Shown piece by piece: positions 18,226 through 26,289 of a stretch of 64,000 nt of DNA. The stretch's first letter is position 1; each line of letters opens with the position of its first letter. The notes beneath the pieces were generated by a model that was given only the letters and a program-made list of their open reading frames with translations, had not been told where the DNA came from and searched no databases. The DNA is from Thalassobacillus devorans (GTDB lineage Bacteria; Bacillota; Bacilli; Bacillales; Halobacillaceae), in NCBI RefSeq assembly GCF_900176565.1, contig NZ_FXEH01000005.1:62001-126000 (forward strand), given 5' to 3'. Position numbers and translations under genes: made by a program.

Positions 18226-18421
18226 TCGATCAGTAGCGCACCATGCATCCATTTCCTTAGTATGCATGACAGTGCCTTTCCTATTAGGAAAAGCACCAGC
18301 ATTTCCGTATTTGACCATACTTCATGCTTCGGCAGACAGCCCTTTCACCAACCATCATCGTTGTCATTCTCCAGTTGATTACTCATGCAGCCTGCGCCTC
18401 TACCTCACCGATCTGATAAGG
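18226..18421 (-). ncRNA. Lysine riboswitch (L-box) aptamer
   Basis: Read on the minus strand the conserved L-box blocks occur in order: GGTGAGGTAGAGGCGC, AGTA, CTGGAGAA, GGTGAAAGGGC, GCCGAAGCA, GCTGG, CACTGTC and the closing GGTGCGCTAC, which pairs with the first block. These match the Bacillus subtilis lysC leader element by element. Lysine binding should favour the downstream terminator and shut off the NhaC-like transporter gene. Confidence 0.93.
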
Positions 18422-18448
18422 TCACGCAATATTAAAATTTCCTAACGT

Positions 18449-18477
18449 ATTGTATCAATTGTTCATGAGTTATGCAA
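18449..18477 (-). promoter_or_regulatory. Promoter of the lysine riboswitch transcript
   Basis: TTGCAT and TACAAT are separated by exactly 17 bases on the minus strand, about 30 bases before the aptamer, a good sigma-A promoter. Confidence 0.75.
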
Positions 18478-18491
18478 GATATTTTTAATGA

Positions 18492-19277
18492 TTACTGGGA
18501 TGGATCAACTTGAAAGCCGTCCATAGGGACAGAGAATGACGGTGATTTTTCTCCACCGGAACCATTATAAAAATCAGGAACTGGTCCCATGATCGTACTG
18601 TGGGCAACCGGTATATCCGCTGTAACGGTAGAGGTCTTTGTAGAAAAAGGAATCACAATCCTTACTTCTGCCTTGATATGAATTACCAGTTCAAACAGCG
18701 CTGAATTAATCCCGTATTCAGTAATATTATTCTCTACATTGGACTCTACATAACCGATTACCTGGAATCTTACTGGAACTTTTGGACCTAGATTGGCAAG
18801 CAATGTATTTTTAGTTGCCTGGCCGATAGGGATTCGCACCAGGATAGGTGATTCTTCAATTTCATCTACATCATTCTCTTCATCTAATGGAACATCCAAA
18901 GGAGCTCCAGGATCAGGCAAATTGCCCTTTTCTATTTGTCTTAAGTAATTCTGTACACGGAAAGTAGTATTCCTTAATACACGATTGACCACGACTGAAT
19001 TCCAACCCATATACACGATGTTGCCGTTATTATCCTTTTGAATATCCATTAAATCTTCATAGGTAAGATCATCAGCGATTCGTTTTCCAACAGCATCCAC
19101 AATCGCATCTCTTCCAAACTGCTTTGTTCTGGTTTCAGCGATTTCAATCAGTGTAGGGGTAATGCCTTTGTTGATGATCCATAGACCAAGAATAGTGAAG
19201 AATATAAAGAATATGAAAGTAACTAAGAATATTTTTCCCATCGATGGAGGTGCATGATTTTTAGAATACTTGCTCAC
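18492..19277 (-). CDS. yunB: Sporulation protein YunB
   Basis: About 261 residues with one N-terminal membrane anchor (IFLVTFIFFIFFTILGLWII) and a large extracytoplasmic domain. Motifs such as IAETRTKQFGRDAIVDAV and VRIPIGQATKNTLLANLGPKVPVRFQ match the YunB family, which is under sigma-E in Bacillus subtilis and needed for efficient sporulation. The start is the GTG behind AGGGGGGAATCAG; an upstream in-frame ATG at 19316 lacks a ribosome site. Confidence 0.9.
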   Translation of the reverse strand: MSKYSKNHAPPSMGKIFLVTFIFFIFFTILGLWIINKGITPTLIEIAETRTKQFGRDAIVDAVGKRIADDLTYEDLMDIQKDNNGNIVYMGWNSVVVNRVLRNTTFRVQNYLRQIEKGNLPDPGAPLDVPLDEENDVDEIEESPILVRIPIGQATKNTLLANLGPKVPVRFQVIGYVESNVENNITEYGINSALFELVIHIKAEVRIVIPFSTKTSTVTADIPVAHSTIMGPVPDFYNGSGGEKSPSFSVPMDGFQVDPSQ

Positions 19278-19455
19278 CTGATTCCCCCCTTGGGACATCA
19301 TATGTATCTTTTTCATTAATTAGTATAAGCTTCTTGAAGCATCTGAAATATAACCTACAGGAAATGCAGTAATATCAGGATAGTAACTGGTCAGTTGATT
19401 TTGAACGAACGAAAGTTTGGCATAAATTCAAATAGCTATTCTCTTTTTACACATA

Positions 19456-19484
19456 AAATAAAGCCGTCAAAGATGACGGCTTCT
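19456..19484 (-). terminator. Terminator downstream of yunC
   Basis: AAGCCGTCA and TGACGGCTT pair around TCTT on the minus strand, followed by TATTTTA. Confidence 0.85.
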
Positions 19485-19496
19485 TTGTATATTATC

Positions 19497-19817
19497 TTAT
19501 TCTCTTGAAACAAGCTTTAGAAGGGCTTCTTTACCTGTCATTCCAGGAGACCACCCTTTTTCTTTACTTGCGTCAGTCACTTTCTCAAGAGGTGCGTCAA
19601 GCAGCTGTTCAATGGTACGGACACCGACAGCCCGACCGGCAATCACCTTACGATCTGCTAACTTTTCACTTAATAAATCTACATCGAGAGCAGCACACAT
19701 GATATAGCCCTCATCATTAGATACAATCAGCAAGTTGGTTTTAGGAAGTGCCACACTAATAGCAGTAAAGGGGTATTCTTCTATGAAAATCGGTTTCACA
19801 TCAATGATGGTCCCCAC
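19497..19817 (-). CDS. yunC: YunC family protein (DUF1805)
   Basis: A 106-residue protein with the DUF1805 core: KTNLLIVSNDEGYIMCAALDV, then IAGRAVGVRTIEQLLDAPL. It aligns end to end with Bacillus subtilis YunC. The function is unknown. The GTG start has AAGGAT unusually close, so translation may begin a few codons away. It lies between yunB and yunD on the minus strand. Confidence 0.85.
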   Translation of the reverse strand: MGTIIDVKPIFIEEYPFTAISVALPKTNLLIVSNDEGYIMCAALDVDLLSEKLADRKVIAGRAVGVRTIEQLLDAPLEKVTDASKEKGWSPGMTGKEALLKLVSRE

Positions 19818-19870
19818 ATCCTTTTTGTTTTACCCTATGAGGAAGGAGGTAAACGTGTGAAAAGAATATA

Positions 19871-19906
19871 AAAAAACTCTAACGTTTGTTCTAACGTTAG
19901 AGTTTA
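19871..19906 (-). terminator. Terminator of yunD
   Basis: AAACTCTAACGTT and AACGTTAGAGTTT are perfectly complementary around AGAACA, followed by TTTTATA on the minus strand. Confidence 0.9.
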
Positions 19907-19908
19907 TA

Positions 19909-21303
19909 TTAATTTTCGCGTTTCAATGTCGCTACAAGCAAATCCCTCAACAGTTCAGGCATATAATATTTTTTCTTCTTTGCATACGCTACTTCAGGAA
20001 GCAGCCGCCCAAAGGTGAATGTATCTGCGGTAGCTACCTGATAAACAGCGTCATGCTCTAACGGTTCTCCTTTGAAAAGAACTTTTTCTACCCGTTCATT
20101 TCCATGGTCATCTTTTTTTGTATGGATTTTAATTCCGGAGAATACCATACGCCCAATGACCTCACCGCGAAAGCCAAACCCTTTCAACTTGATTTCAGTA
20201 AACTCTTTAGTATGTGCTGCCCGGATTACTTCAAGTAGCTCATCTCCAGTCAGTTCTACTTTACAAGGGTTCATCGGATGGGGGCAGATACGATGGACAT
20301 CTTCATAACAAACTTCTCCGGCAGCCAAATGATCGAGTAATACGCCGGCATTAAGCATCGCGATATCCGCTTCCGTCCATTCTTGAAGCGTTTCTACAAG
20401 CTCTTTCATCAATTTTGTTTCATGAAACCAGCCTATTTCTTCAGTTGCAGGTAATTCCGTCACATGCTCTTTCAAATTAGCTATCGCTTCTTCCCTGATC
20501 GTTTGTAAAGTTTCGGCAGTGACCTGGTCTTTTGCCATATCCTCTGTAGGGATGGCATAGGCTTCTTTTCGTGTTAACTCCCCTGTCTCATGATCCCACT
20601 CCACCATAAGTTCTCCCAGGTGTGTACCATGTTTGCCTGCAGCAGTAAGTAACGTATTCCCAATAAACTCACCACTCCTGAACAAGTGGTGGGTATGACC
20701 TCCAATGATGATATCTATTTCTTTAAACCGGCGCGCGATTTCTTCATCATCATTGATGCCAAGATGGGACAGCAGCACGATGATATCTGTTTGCTCGGAT
20801 AATGCCGACAGTTCTCGTTCTAAGGTTTCATACGGAGGTTCGACACTCCAGCCAAGCATGCTATAAAACAATTGGAAGGGAGCAGTCAAACCAATGACCC
20901 CGATTTTCACTCCTTGCTTGCTCTCGACCACTTTATGAGCTTTAAGCCATGTAGGCTGTGGTTCCTTCTCTCTTTTCAAATTGGCACATAACACTTCGAA
21001 GTCAGCGTCATTATACAATTCATACAATCCTTCACGCGATAAGGTAATGCCTTCATTATTTCCAAGGTTGGCAAAATGGTATCCTGCCTGATTCAATAGC
21101 TCCACATTGCCTTTTCCCATCAGTCCTTCAGCAATCGGATGGAACCTGTCTACATGATCCCCATTATCCAACAGCCAATAACTCTGCCCCTGTCTTTCCC
21201 GTTTAACTTTTTGTTGATTAAAATATCCAATGATTTGTGGCCAATTTTCAAAATGGCTGTGAAGATCATTTGTATAATATAAGAATATTTTTTCCTTCAT
21301 CAT
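19909..21303 (-). CDS. yunD: Metallophosphatase/5'-nucleotidase family protein YunD
   Basis: A 464-residue cytoplasmic-looking member of the 5'-nucleotidase family (no signal peptide). The N-terminal metallophosphatase domain shows TNDLHSHFENWP, LDNGDHVD, NLGNNEG (in place of GNHE), LLSHLG and IIGGHTHHLF, the dimetal ligand set. The C-terminal nucleotidase domain contains MLNAGVLLDHL and QVATADTFTFG. It resembles Bacillus subtilis YunD (462 residues), whose substrate is not settled; cyclic nucleotides or UDP-sugars are family substrates. Start is ATG after AAGGAGATTTG. It is followed upstream by yunE with a short gap, so the two form an operon. Confidence 0.9.
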   Translation of the reverse strand: MMKEKIFLYYTNDLHSHFENWPQIIGYFNQQKVKRERQGQSYWLLDNGDHVDRFHPIAEGLMGKGNVELLNQAGYHFANLGNNEGITLSREGLYELYNDADFEVLCANLKREKEPQPTWLKAHKVVESKQGVKIGVIGLTAPFQLFYSMLGWSVEPPYETLERELSALSEQTDIIVLLSHLGINDDEEIARRFKEIDIIIGGHTHHLFRSGEFIGNTLLTAAGKHGTHLGELMVEWDHETGELTRKEAYAIPTEDMAKDQVTAETLQTIREEAIANLKEHVTELPATEEIGWFHETKLMKELVETLQEWTEADIAMLNAGVLLDHLAAGEVCYEDVHRICPHPMNPCKVELTGDELLEVIRAAHTKEFTEIKLKGFGFRGEVIGRMVFSGIKIHTKKDDHGNERVEKVLFKGEPLEHDAVYQVATADTFTFGRLLPEVAYAKKKKYYMPELLRDLLVATLKREN

Positions 21304-21312
21304 CAAATCTCC

Positions 21313-22140
21313 TTATCCTATACCCTTCAAGATCAATCGAATCGCTACAATTATCAGCATCACTCTAAGAAACCATTCGACGTATTGTCCTTTCAACACT
21401 TTATTCACTTTTGCCCCTAACATGCCACCTAAATATGCTCCTGGAATAAACGCCAGTGTGTATAACCATTCTACATTACCTAATAGGATGTGGGTAACAG
21501 AATTGGATATGCTCATAAAGAAAATCATAAACATCGATGTAGCTGTTGCAACATGGGCTGGAAAACCAAATAATAAAATCATGGCCGGGACCATCAAGGA
21601 CCCACCGCCGATTCCGAATAATCCGGACATCATCCCCACTGAAAATGCCAGCAAACCACCAGCAATCGAAGAATAAGCATACCGGTGTATCTCTCCATCG
21701 AGTTCCATTTCCCGTTGGATCCCACCCCGTTTTTTTTCTAACGGGGCCTTCTTACTTTTTCTTGGCAGGAAAAACACACCGAATACAAATAACATTAAAA
21801 TCCCAAATAATAGCGAAAATTTTCCAGCAGAAAAAAACTGATTCAAAAAGGACCCCAGGATTCCTCCAGGAACACTTCCTATAAGAAAAATCCATCCGCT
21901 TTTAAAATCTACCCGGTTACTTTTCATATAGGATAAAGCGGAGGACATACCTGTGAAAATCATCGTAATTATAGATATTCCTACTATTTTTTGAGGCGTC
22001 GCCCAACTGAACGCCTCGAAAGTCTGGCTCAAGAACAACATGACAGGGACGAGAATAATTCCTCCGCCAAGACCGGCAATACTCCCAAAAAAAGCCGAAA
22101 CCAATCCGATAAGTGCGGAGATGGTTAAAACGAATACCAT
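21313..22140 (-). CDS. yunE: TSUP family (TauE/SafE) transporter YunE
   Basis: A 275-residue membrane protein with about 8 spans in two related halves. Each half starts with a glycine-rich GGG segment: GSIAGLGGGIILVPVM near residue 20 and MSGLFGIGGGSLMVPAM in the second half, the hallmark of TSUP sulfite or organo-sulfur anion exporters. It is first in the yunE-yunD operon. The substrate cannot be told from sequence. Confidence 0.88.
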   Translation of the reverse strand: MVFVLTISALIGLVSAFFGSIAGLGGGIILVPVMLFLSQTFEAFSWATPQKIVGISIITMIFTGMSSALSYMKSNRVDFKSGWIFLIGSVPGGILGSFLNQFFSAGKFSLLFGILMLFVFGVFFLPRKSKKAPLEKKRGGIQREMELDGEIHRYAYSSIAGGLLAFSVGMMSGLFGIGGGSLMVPAMILLFGFPAHVATATSMFMIFFMSISNSVTHILLGNVEWLYTLAFIPGAYLGGMLGAKVNKVLKGQYVEWFLRVMLIIVAIRLILKGIG

Positions 22141-22244
22141 TTATTTCACATCCATATTTACATTCTCATACTAACATATCATTGTTTATGTATAGCATGG
22201 AAGAGATTATAAACTCTTTTCCATACCCATACCCGTTAAAAAAC

Positions 22245-22283
22245 AAGAAAAACCGTGCTGCTGATTCATATCAACAGCACGGT
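22245..22283 (-). terminator. Strong terminator in the yunE upstream region
   Basis: AACCGTGCTGTTGAT and ATCAGCAGCACGGTT pair on the minus strand and are followed by TTTCTTGTTTT. No intact minus-strand gene ends just before it, suggesting that the gene it served was lost. Confidence 0.75.
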
Positions 22284-22586
22284 TCATTTCAAATTGAAAG
22301 TTATCGGGGATTAACCGATGGAACCTTCCATTTCGAATTTAATTAATTCACTTTTTCAAAGACTTTTTAAACCTTGCAAAAACCTTGGTATAACAAGGTT
22401 TTGCAAAATTGCCTTTTAAAACGCTTTTATGTTTTTCAAACTCAATCGGCACGAAATCGGCACGTCTATAAAACGAGATTCTATTAACGATTAGAGGTAC
22501 AAGTACATACTAAAAATATCAGTAATAATAAAGAAAACCCAGGCTGAATTCCTCTCTTACTCTCAATGCATACCATGTAACAACTT

Positions 22587-22720
22587 CCCCCCGTCAAGGT
22601 GGCCAACGGAAGGAATGGTTGTGATGGCCTTAGATAAAAAATATTTTATACAATAGAGATAGGTTAGAATGGGATTGACTTGAAGGATTTTTATTAATTT
22701 GGGCAACAACTTGGCTACAA
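22587..22720. repeat. Imperfect direct repeat, copy 1
   Basis: Starts with CCGTCAAGGTGGCC and ends with TTTGGGCAACAACTTGGC. The same blocks in the same order (GTCAAGGT, GGTTGTGATG or TGTTGTGATG, TTAGATAAAA, CAATAGAG, GGGATTGA or AGGATTGA, TTTGGGCAACAACTTGG) recur at 24763-24911. The first block resembles a tRNA anticodon arm with anticodon GAC. Confidence 0.6.
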
Positions 22721-22956
22721 TAGATTTTCACCATTTAACCCTATCCTCACAAATTTTTGTTCTCTTAATTTAAAGGATGAATATTTTATTAAAAAAGTAA
22801 GCTAAGATCTTTAATCGTTACTAGCACTATTTTTTGATGGAAGAACTCCTGTTAAAAATATATAGGAACAGCCAAAAATTCCAGCCGATAAAACAAGCAC
22901 CACAGGCAAGTTTATTGATCTATCATCGTATAGTTAGCCATGCCTTCTAAGGGGTG

Positions 22957-23484
22957 CTAATTATTTAAAATTATTATATCATTATAAATATCTTTATCTT
23001 GGTAAGTCTCATAGAATATATTCTCTGCAACAGCACATATATTTTTGCAAAAATCTACTACACTGATTCTTATATAAATATCGGGATTCGTGCTTTTGTC
23101 TCCGTCACTCCACGCCTTACTATAACTAGTTATGCTATCTGATAATACAAACTTAAGACTTTGAGAATTTTTTACACCTAGTTCTTTCCGTATATCCTCT
23201 GTCGCATCTAGGGATCCCTCATGAAGTAATAAATTACGTAATGCATATACTATCTTCCCACTAATAGTTAATGAGTCTAAATCGTCTAGTCCAACTTTAG
23301 GCTTGTCATATTTATAAATATATTCATTATACCAACATTTATATCTTTTTCCAGACCCCTTCATATTAGGATATGAAATTTTTGCACATATATCTGGTAA
23401 TGTTAGCGTTAATGCCAAAGCTGATAAATAATTTTTGTTTTCTAAATTACTTTTTATTTCATTTATAAGATGTTTCAGGAGCAA
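22957..23484 (-). CDS. HEPN-like protein A (unknown function)
   Basis: A 175-residue protein, not assigned to a named family with certainty. Its helical N-terminus (YLSALALTLTLPDICAKISYP) and GKIVYALRNLLLHEGSL carry an R-x4-H motif (Arg83, His88), the catalytic signature of HEPN ribonucleases; similar proteins with a ALRxxLLHEG block are common hypothetical proteins in phage-defence-rich regions. It starts at TTG close behind AAGGAGG. It lies 114 bases downstream of a second HEPN-like gene, both AT-rich and within a repeat-bounded patch. A defensive or toxin role is inference. Confidence 0.6.
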   Translation of the reverse strand: MLLKHLINEIKSNLENKNYLSALALTLTLPDICAKISYPNMKGSGKRYKCWYNEYIYKYDKPKVGLDDLDSLTISGKIVYALRNLLLHEGSLDATEDIRKELGVKNSQSLKFVLSDSITSYSKAWSDGDKSTNPDIYIRISVVDFCKNICAVAENIFYETYQDKDIYNDIIILNN

Positions 23485-23598
23485 TCTCCTCCTTTTACCC
23501 AGTTAAACTGCCCTTATATGGAACAAAGCTGCTGCTCAAAATATGAATAAATAAATCGAATATTCCTTTTAAGAGCGATTTATTTTCTTTTTATACCA

Positions 23599-24474
23599 TT
23601 AATCGCTTAAATCAATAATTCTCATATTAGATACATAATTTCCCCTTGGGGCTGCCCAAGGATGATTAGGGTATAATTCTTTGAGCAAAAATTTAATTGC
23701 ATCCTCCACTTCCATTACCTTGTTGTAGGCCTTTGTAAAAGAGATTTCTGTTTTCTTCGGATTATGAATAAGTTTATTTCTCATAGTAGCTATCTCCTGC
23801 ATTGCATTAGCACGATATTTTTTTCCATGATATTTTTTGAGTATGGACCCATATAACTTACTTAGTGGAGGTGATGGAAGATCTTCCAATAATCCATCTA
23901 AATGAGGGTATTTCCTGCTTAAAAACTCTTTTATAGCTAATTCGGCAGCGATTGCAGCCTCAATAATCATATATCTCGGACTTGTTTCCTCTTTTGCTCG
24001 GTGTAAATGTTTTAAAGCCAGAAAAGGTTCTTCGTTATTATTTAAAAAATTCTGGATAACCACCGAACTTTCTTCATTTAAATTGGTACCTATAGAAAAT
24101 TTTATATTAGTTTCACTAAAAGGTTCATAAGGAACCCACTGACTATTATTTATAGCCAAAAAAGCATTATTTAGAATTGTTCTGGGTTCTCCAAACTGTT
24201 GCCCTAGATTATATTGAATGTGCTCCATCAGCTTTTCTAATGCTTTATGCATTTCTAATGACTTTTCCATTATTATACTTTTATTTTCTTCAATTGATTC
24301 AAGGGTAATTTCCTCTTTAGTAGTGAAATTAGCTAGAGCGACTATGTCTTTCTCTAAAAGGTTTAACTTGAATAAATATGTACCATTGGGCATTGGAACA
24401 TTAAATTCGAACAAGTGATTTCCACGATAAGCAATCTCTACTCTATACGTTTCTTTCAAATAAATTAAACTCAT
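23599..24474 (-). CDS. HEPN-like protein B (unknown function)
   Basis: A 291-residue protein. The N-terminal half (residues 1-140) is a beta-rich unknown region. The C-terminal half (about 150-270) is helical: SPRYMIIEAAIAAELAIKEFL, then EIATMRNKLIHNPKK with an R-x4-H motif (Arg232, His237) and EDAIKFLLKELYP. This is the pattern of HEPN domains fused to a sensing domain. The ATG follows AAGGAG at good spacing. Together with the neighbour it could form a two-gene RNA-cleaving defence or stress module; no catalytic test is possible here. Confidence 0.6.
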   Translation of the reverse strand: MSLIYLKETYRVEIAYRGNHLFEFNVPMPNGTYLFKLNLLEKDIVALANFTTKEEITLESIEENKSIIMEKSLEMHKALEKLMEHIQYNLGQQFGEPRTILNNAFLAINNSQWVPYEPFSETNIKFSIGTNLNEESSVVIQNFLNNNEEPFLALKHLHRAKEETSPRYMIIEAAIAAELAIKEFLSRKYPHLDGLLEDLPSPPLSKLYGSILKKYHGKKYRANAMQEIATMRNKLIHNPKKTEISFTKAYNKVMEVEDAIKFLLKELYPNHPWAAPRGNYVSNMRIIDLSD

Positions 24475-24682
24475 ACACACCACTCCTTTTTAATTGAGTG
24501 TGATTCTCTTAATCATTAACTTTATCTTATCACCCATTACCATTTATTACTATAAGTGCACAAAATGTCATATTTGATATAAATAATAACTATCCAGATT
24601 GAACCAAAATAATTTTTTCCCCAATTTTCCCCCATTTATTCTGTACCAGTAAATTTACAAGCACCTGTCGTGTAACATAGAA

Positions 24683-24724
24683 AAAGCCCCTGACCGTTGC
24701 AGCATCAACAATCAGAGACTTTTA
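24683..24724 (-). terminator. Terminator next to the tRNA-like remnant
   Basis: AAAGTCTCTGA and TCAGGGGCTTT pair on the minus strand and are followed by TTTCTATG. It lies directly downstream of the tRNA-like half on the same strand, as a terminator would for a tRNA gene or an element inserted in one. Confidence 0.7.
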
Positions 24725-24739
24725 GAACTTAGTGATTCC

Positions 24740-24785
24740 GATTGAGCTCGAACCAGCGACCTCCACCCTGTCAAGGTAGACAACT
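24740..24785 (-). pseudogene. 3' half of a tRNA-like sequence (anticodon GAC, Val-like)
   Basis: On the minus strand CTACC-TTGACAG-GGTGG forms an anticodon arm with anticodon GAC, followed by AGGTCGCTGGTTCGAGC, the T-arm consensus. The T-stem is imperfect and no D-arm or 5' acceptor half precedes it, so this is not an intact tRNA. Such 3' halves mark attachment sites of integrative elements. Confidence 0.5.
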
Positions 24786-24911
24786 GAATAGGAATTGTTG
24801 TGATGATATTAGATAAAAGCCTATTTTATCAGTTCTTTTTCCAATAGAGTTAGGTTTAAATAGGATTGATTTGCAGGTTTTTCAACCAATTTGGGCAACA
24901 ACTTGGCAACA
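24763..24911. repeat. Imperfect direct repeat, copy 2
   Basis: Partner of the repeat at 22587-22720. It begins in the tRNA-like anticodon arm (GTCAAGGTAG) and ends TTTGGGCAACAACTTGGC. Together the copies bracket about 2 kb that hold the two HEPN-like genes. Confidence 0.6.
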
Positions 24912-25536
24912 ACAGGACTCTCACACAAATATACATCCTCTTAAGTTAAATGATGTATATTTCTCTATTAGTAATAAATATTTTTTTCAATCCTAGTACT
25001 TATTTTTGAATTCCATTACCTACATTTTTACTTATCAAATACAATTAAAAGAACACCAGCATACGAAATGCCGAAACATTCACTTTTAAAACGTTATTTT
25101 TTAATGATTCCGAGTATATTAAATTGTCATAAAAACGGAAGTAATAGACGAAACAAAAGCTATTGAAATTAGTAGTTTTTTTGACTCTTATTATAAGGTG
25201 GGATGTAGCGATGATAAGGCAAAAAAGTATCGTTCTATTACAGAAGAAGACACAACTAAGGAAACTACAGTTACAGGACCTTAAGAAGAGGAAATGGTCG
25301 CAATTGCACAAGAAGAGAAATTGAGTTATGCTGAATACATCCAGAGTTAACAAGAGGTCGTAGACACATTTAATTTACACCTTTTTGTATTGGCTTTTTA
25401 CAATTGTTGACGCATATTCGTTTTAATGTTTCCGATATCGGCCTCTTTTTTGAGATCTTTGATCCTCTTAACGAATAACCATCTTCATCATACGTAACCA
25501 TAAACAGGATCGTCTTTAAAGTTTAAAGCTAATCTA

Positions 25537-26289
25537 TTAAACTCTGGGTTTTGTTATTGAGACATTTCTGAACGAACCATTCCTATACTCAAGAATAGTA
25601 GATGAAATATCATATTTACAAGCATAAATCATATCTTTCTCAAGCCCCATACTTACAAGTTGTTTGCCAACTTTTGAATCAGTGAGTATTCTCCTTAGGT
25701 TATCTTTTTGCCCTCTATAAAAGTTCAGTGCCGCAACTGCACTATCGGTCATCTTTACTCCACCACTAAAATAAGTAAGATAATGTTCTATAAATAAACC
25801 GGCTCCAATAAAGTCCTCCAAACAGAATTGGCCAGTATCCCCCGCACAGACCAGGGTTATATCAAATGTACCTGTATGCTGTTCCGCTATGTACTGGGCA
25901 ACCGCTTTAGAATTAATTAAAGAAGCTGCATATAAATGTGAGGCCGCAACTGACCTATCAATAGCAACAGTTCCATTCGTTGAGGCCAGAATTACGCTTT
26001 TCCCCTTAACATTAACTTTCAAATGAAGAGGCCATGGATATTCGAACCCATCTATCGTATTGCCATCCAGTTCCCCCGCCATAATAAATGTACCGTCTTT
26101 CATTTTTGCTGATATTTTTTTTGCCATTTCAGCATCCTTAACAGCAATAACTTCCTCTGCTCCTTCATCCAATACAGCAGACAAAGTTGTAGTTGCTAAA
26201 AACACATCTAACACAACAACAATTTCACCTGCTAAATCTCCTGTTTGAACATCTTCTTTTTTTAATATAACATCAAGTTGATTAACCAT
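25537..26289 (-). CDS. 2-phosphosulfolactate phosphatase family protein (ComB-like)
   Basis: A 250-residue ComB-family phosphatase. Family blocks are present: VVVLDVFLATTTLSAVL near residue 25, AGELDGNTIDGFEYPWPL, SVILASTNGTVAIDRS and LVCAGDTGQFCLEDFIGAG. Known members hydrolyse (R)-2-phospho-3-sulfolactate in coenzyme M synthesis, but many bacterial members lie in unrelated clusters, so the true substrate is probably another phosphate ester from this pathway. The gene overlaps nagB by 8 bases, placing it last in the yhf-type operon. Confidence 0.82.
   Translation of the reverse strand: MVNQLDVILKKEDVQTGDLAGEIVVVLDVFLATTTLSAVLDEGAEEVIAVKDAEMAKKISAKMKDGTFIMAGELDGNTIDGFEYPWPLHLKVNVKGKSVILASTNGTVAIDRSVAASHLYAASLINSKAVAQYIAEQHTGTFDITLVCAGDTGQFCLEDFIGAGLFIEHYLTYFSGGVKMTDSAVAALNFYRGQKDNLRRILTDSKVGKQLVSMGLEKDMIYACKYDISSTILEYRNGSFRNVSITKPRV

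Larger units (their letters stand above)
22141..22956. other. Gene-free accessory boundary with hairpins and direct repeat 1
   Basis: About 800 bases without a credible gene. They hold the terminator at 22245-22283, an AACCTTG/CAAGGTT hairpin near 22370-22400 that could be an attachment-like element, a tandem CGGCACGAAATCGGCACG near 22447-22466, and the first copy of a direct repeat (22587-22720) whose partner lies beyond the HEPN-like genes. This looks like the edge of an old integration. Confidence 0.5.
24475..25536. other. Decayed region with tRNA-like half, terminator and repeat 2
   Basis: About 1 kb without an intact gene. It contains the terminator at 24683-24724, the 3' half of a tRNA-like sequence at 24745-24785, direct repeat copy 2 (24763-24911), and at about 25130-25350 a broken plus-strand reading frame (TKAIEISSFFDSYYKVGC, then KKYRSITEEDTTKETTV) interrupted by stops, which I do not recognise. 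Near 25400-25530 a minus-strand fragment reading NRLALNFKDDPVYGYV is also broken. Confidence 0.5.

Noticed and set aside
22447-22466. CRISPR-like or tandem repeat
   Set aside because: Only two adjacent copies of a short CGGCACG unit occur, with no spacers of regular length.
24740-24785. Intact tRNA gene
   Set aside because: Only the anticodon arm and T-arm are seen; the D-arm and the 5' acceptor strand are missing and the T-stem is mismatched.
25045-25353. Minus-strand open frame of 102 codons, Cys- and Phe-rich
   Set aside because: Composition is abnormal (runs of Phe, Leu, Cys) and the opposite strand shows a broken but more protein-like frame; no ribosome site.
25537-26289. Evidence for coenzyme M or sulfolactate synthesis
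   Set aside because: No comA, comC, comD or comE homologues are nearby; only the phosphatase family is shared, so a methanogen-type pathway is unsupported.
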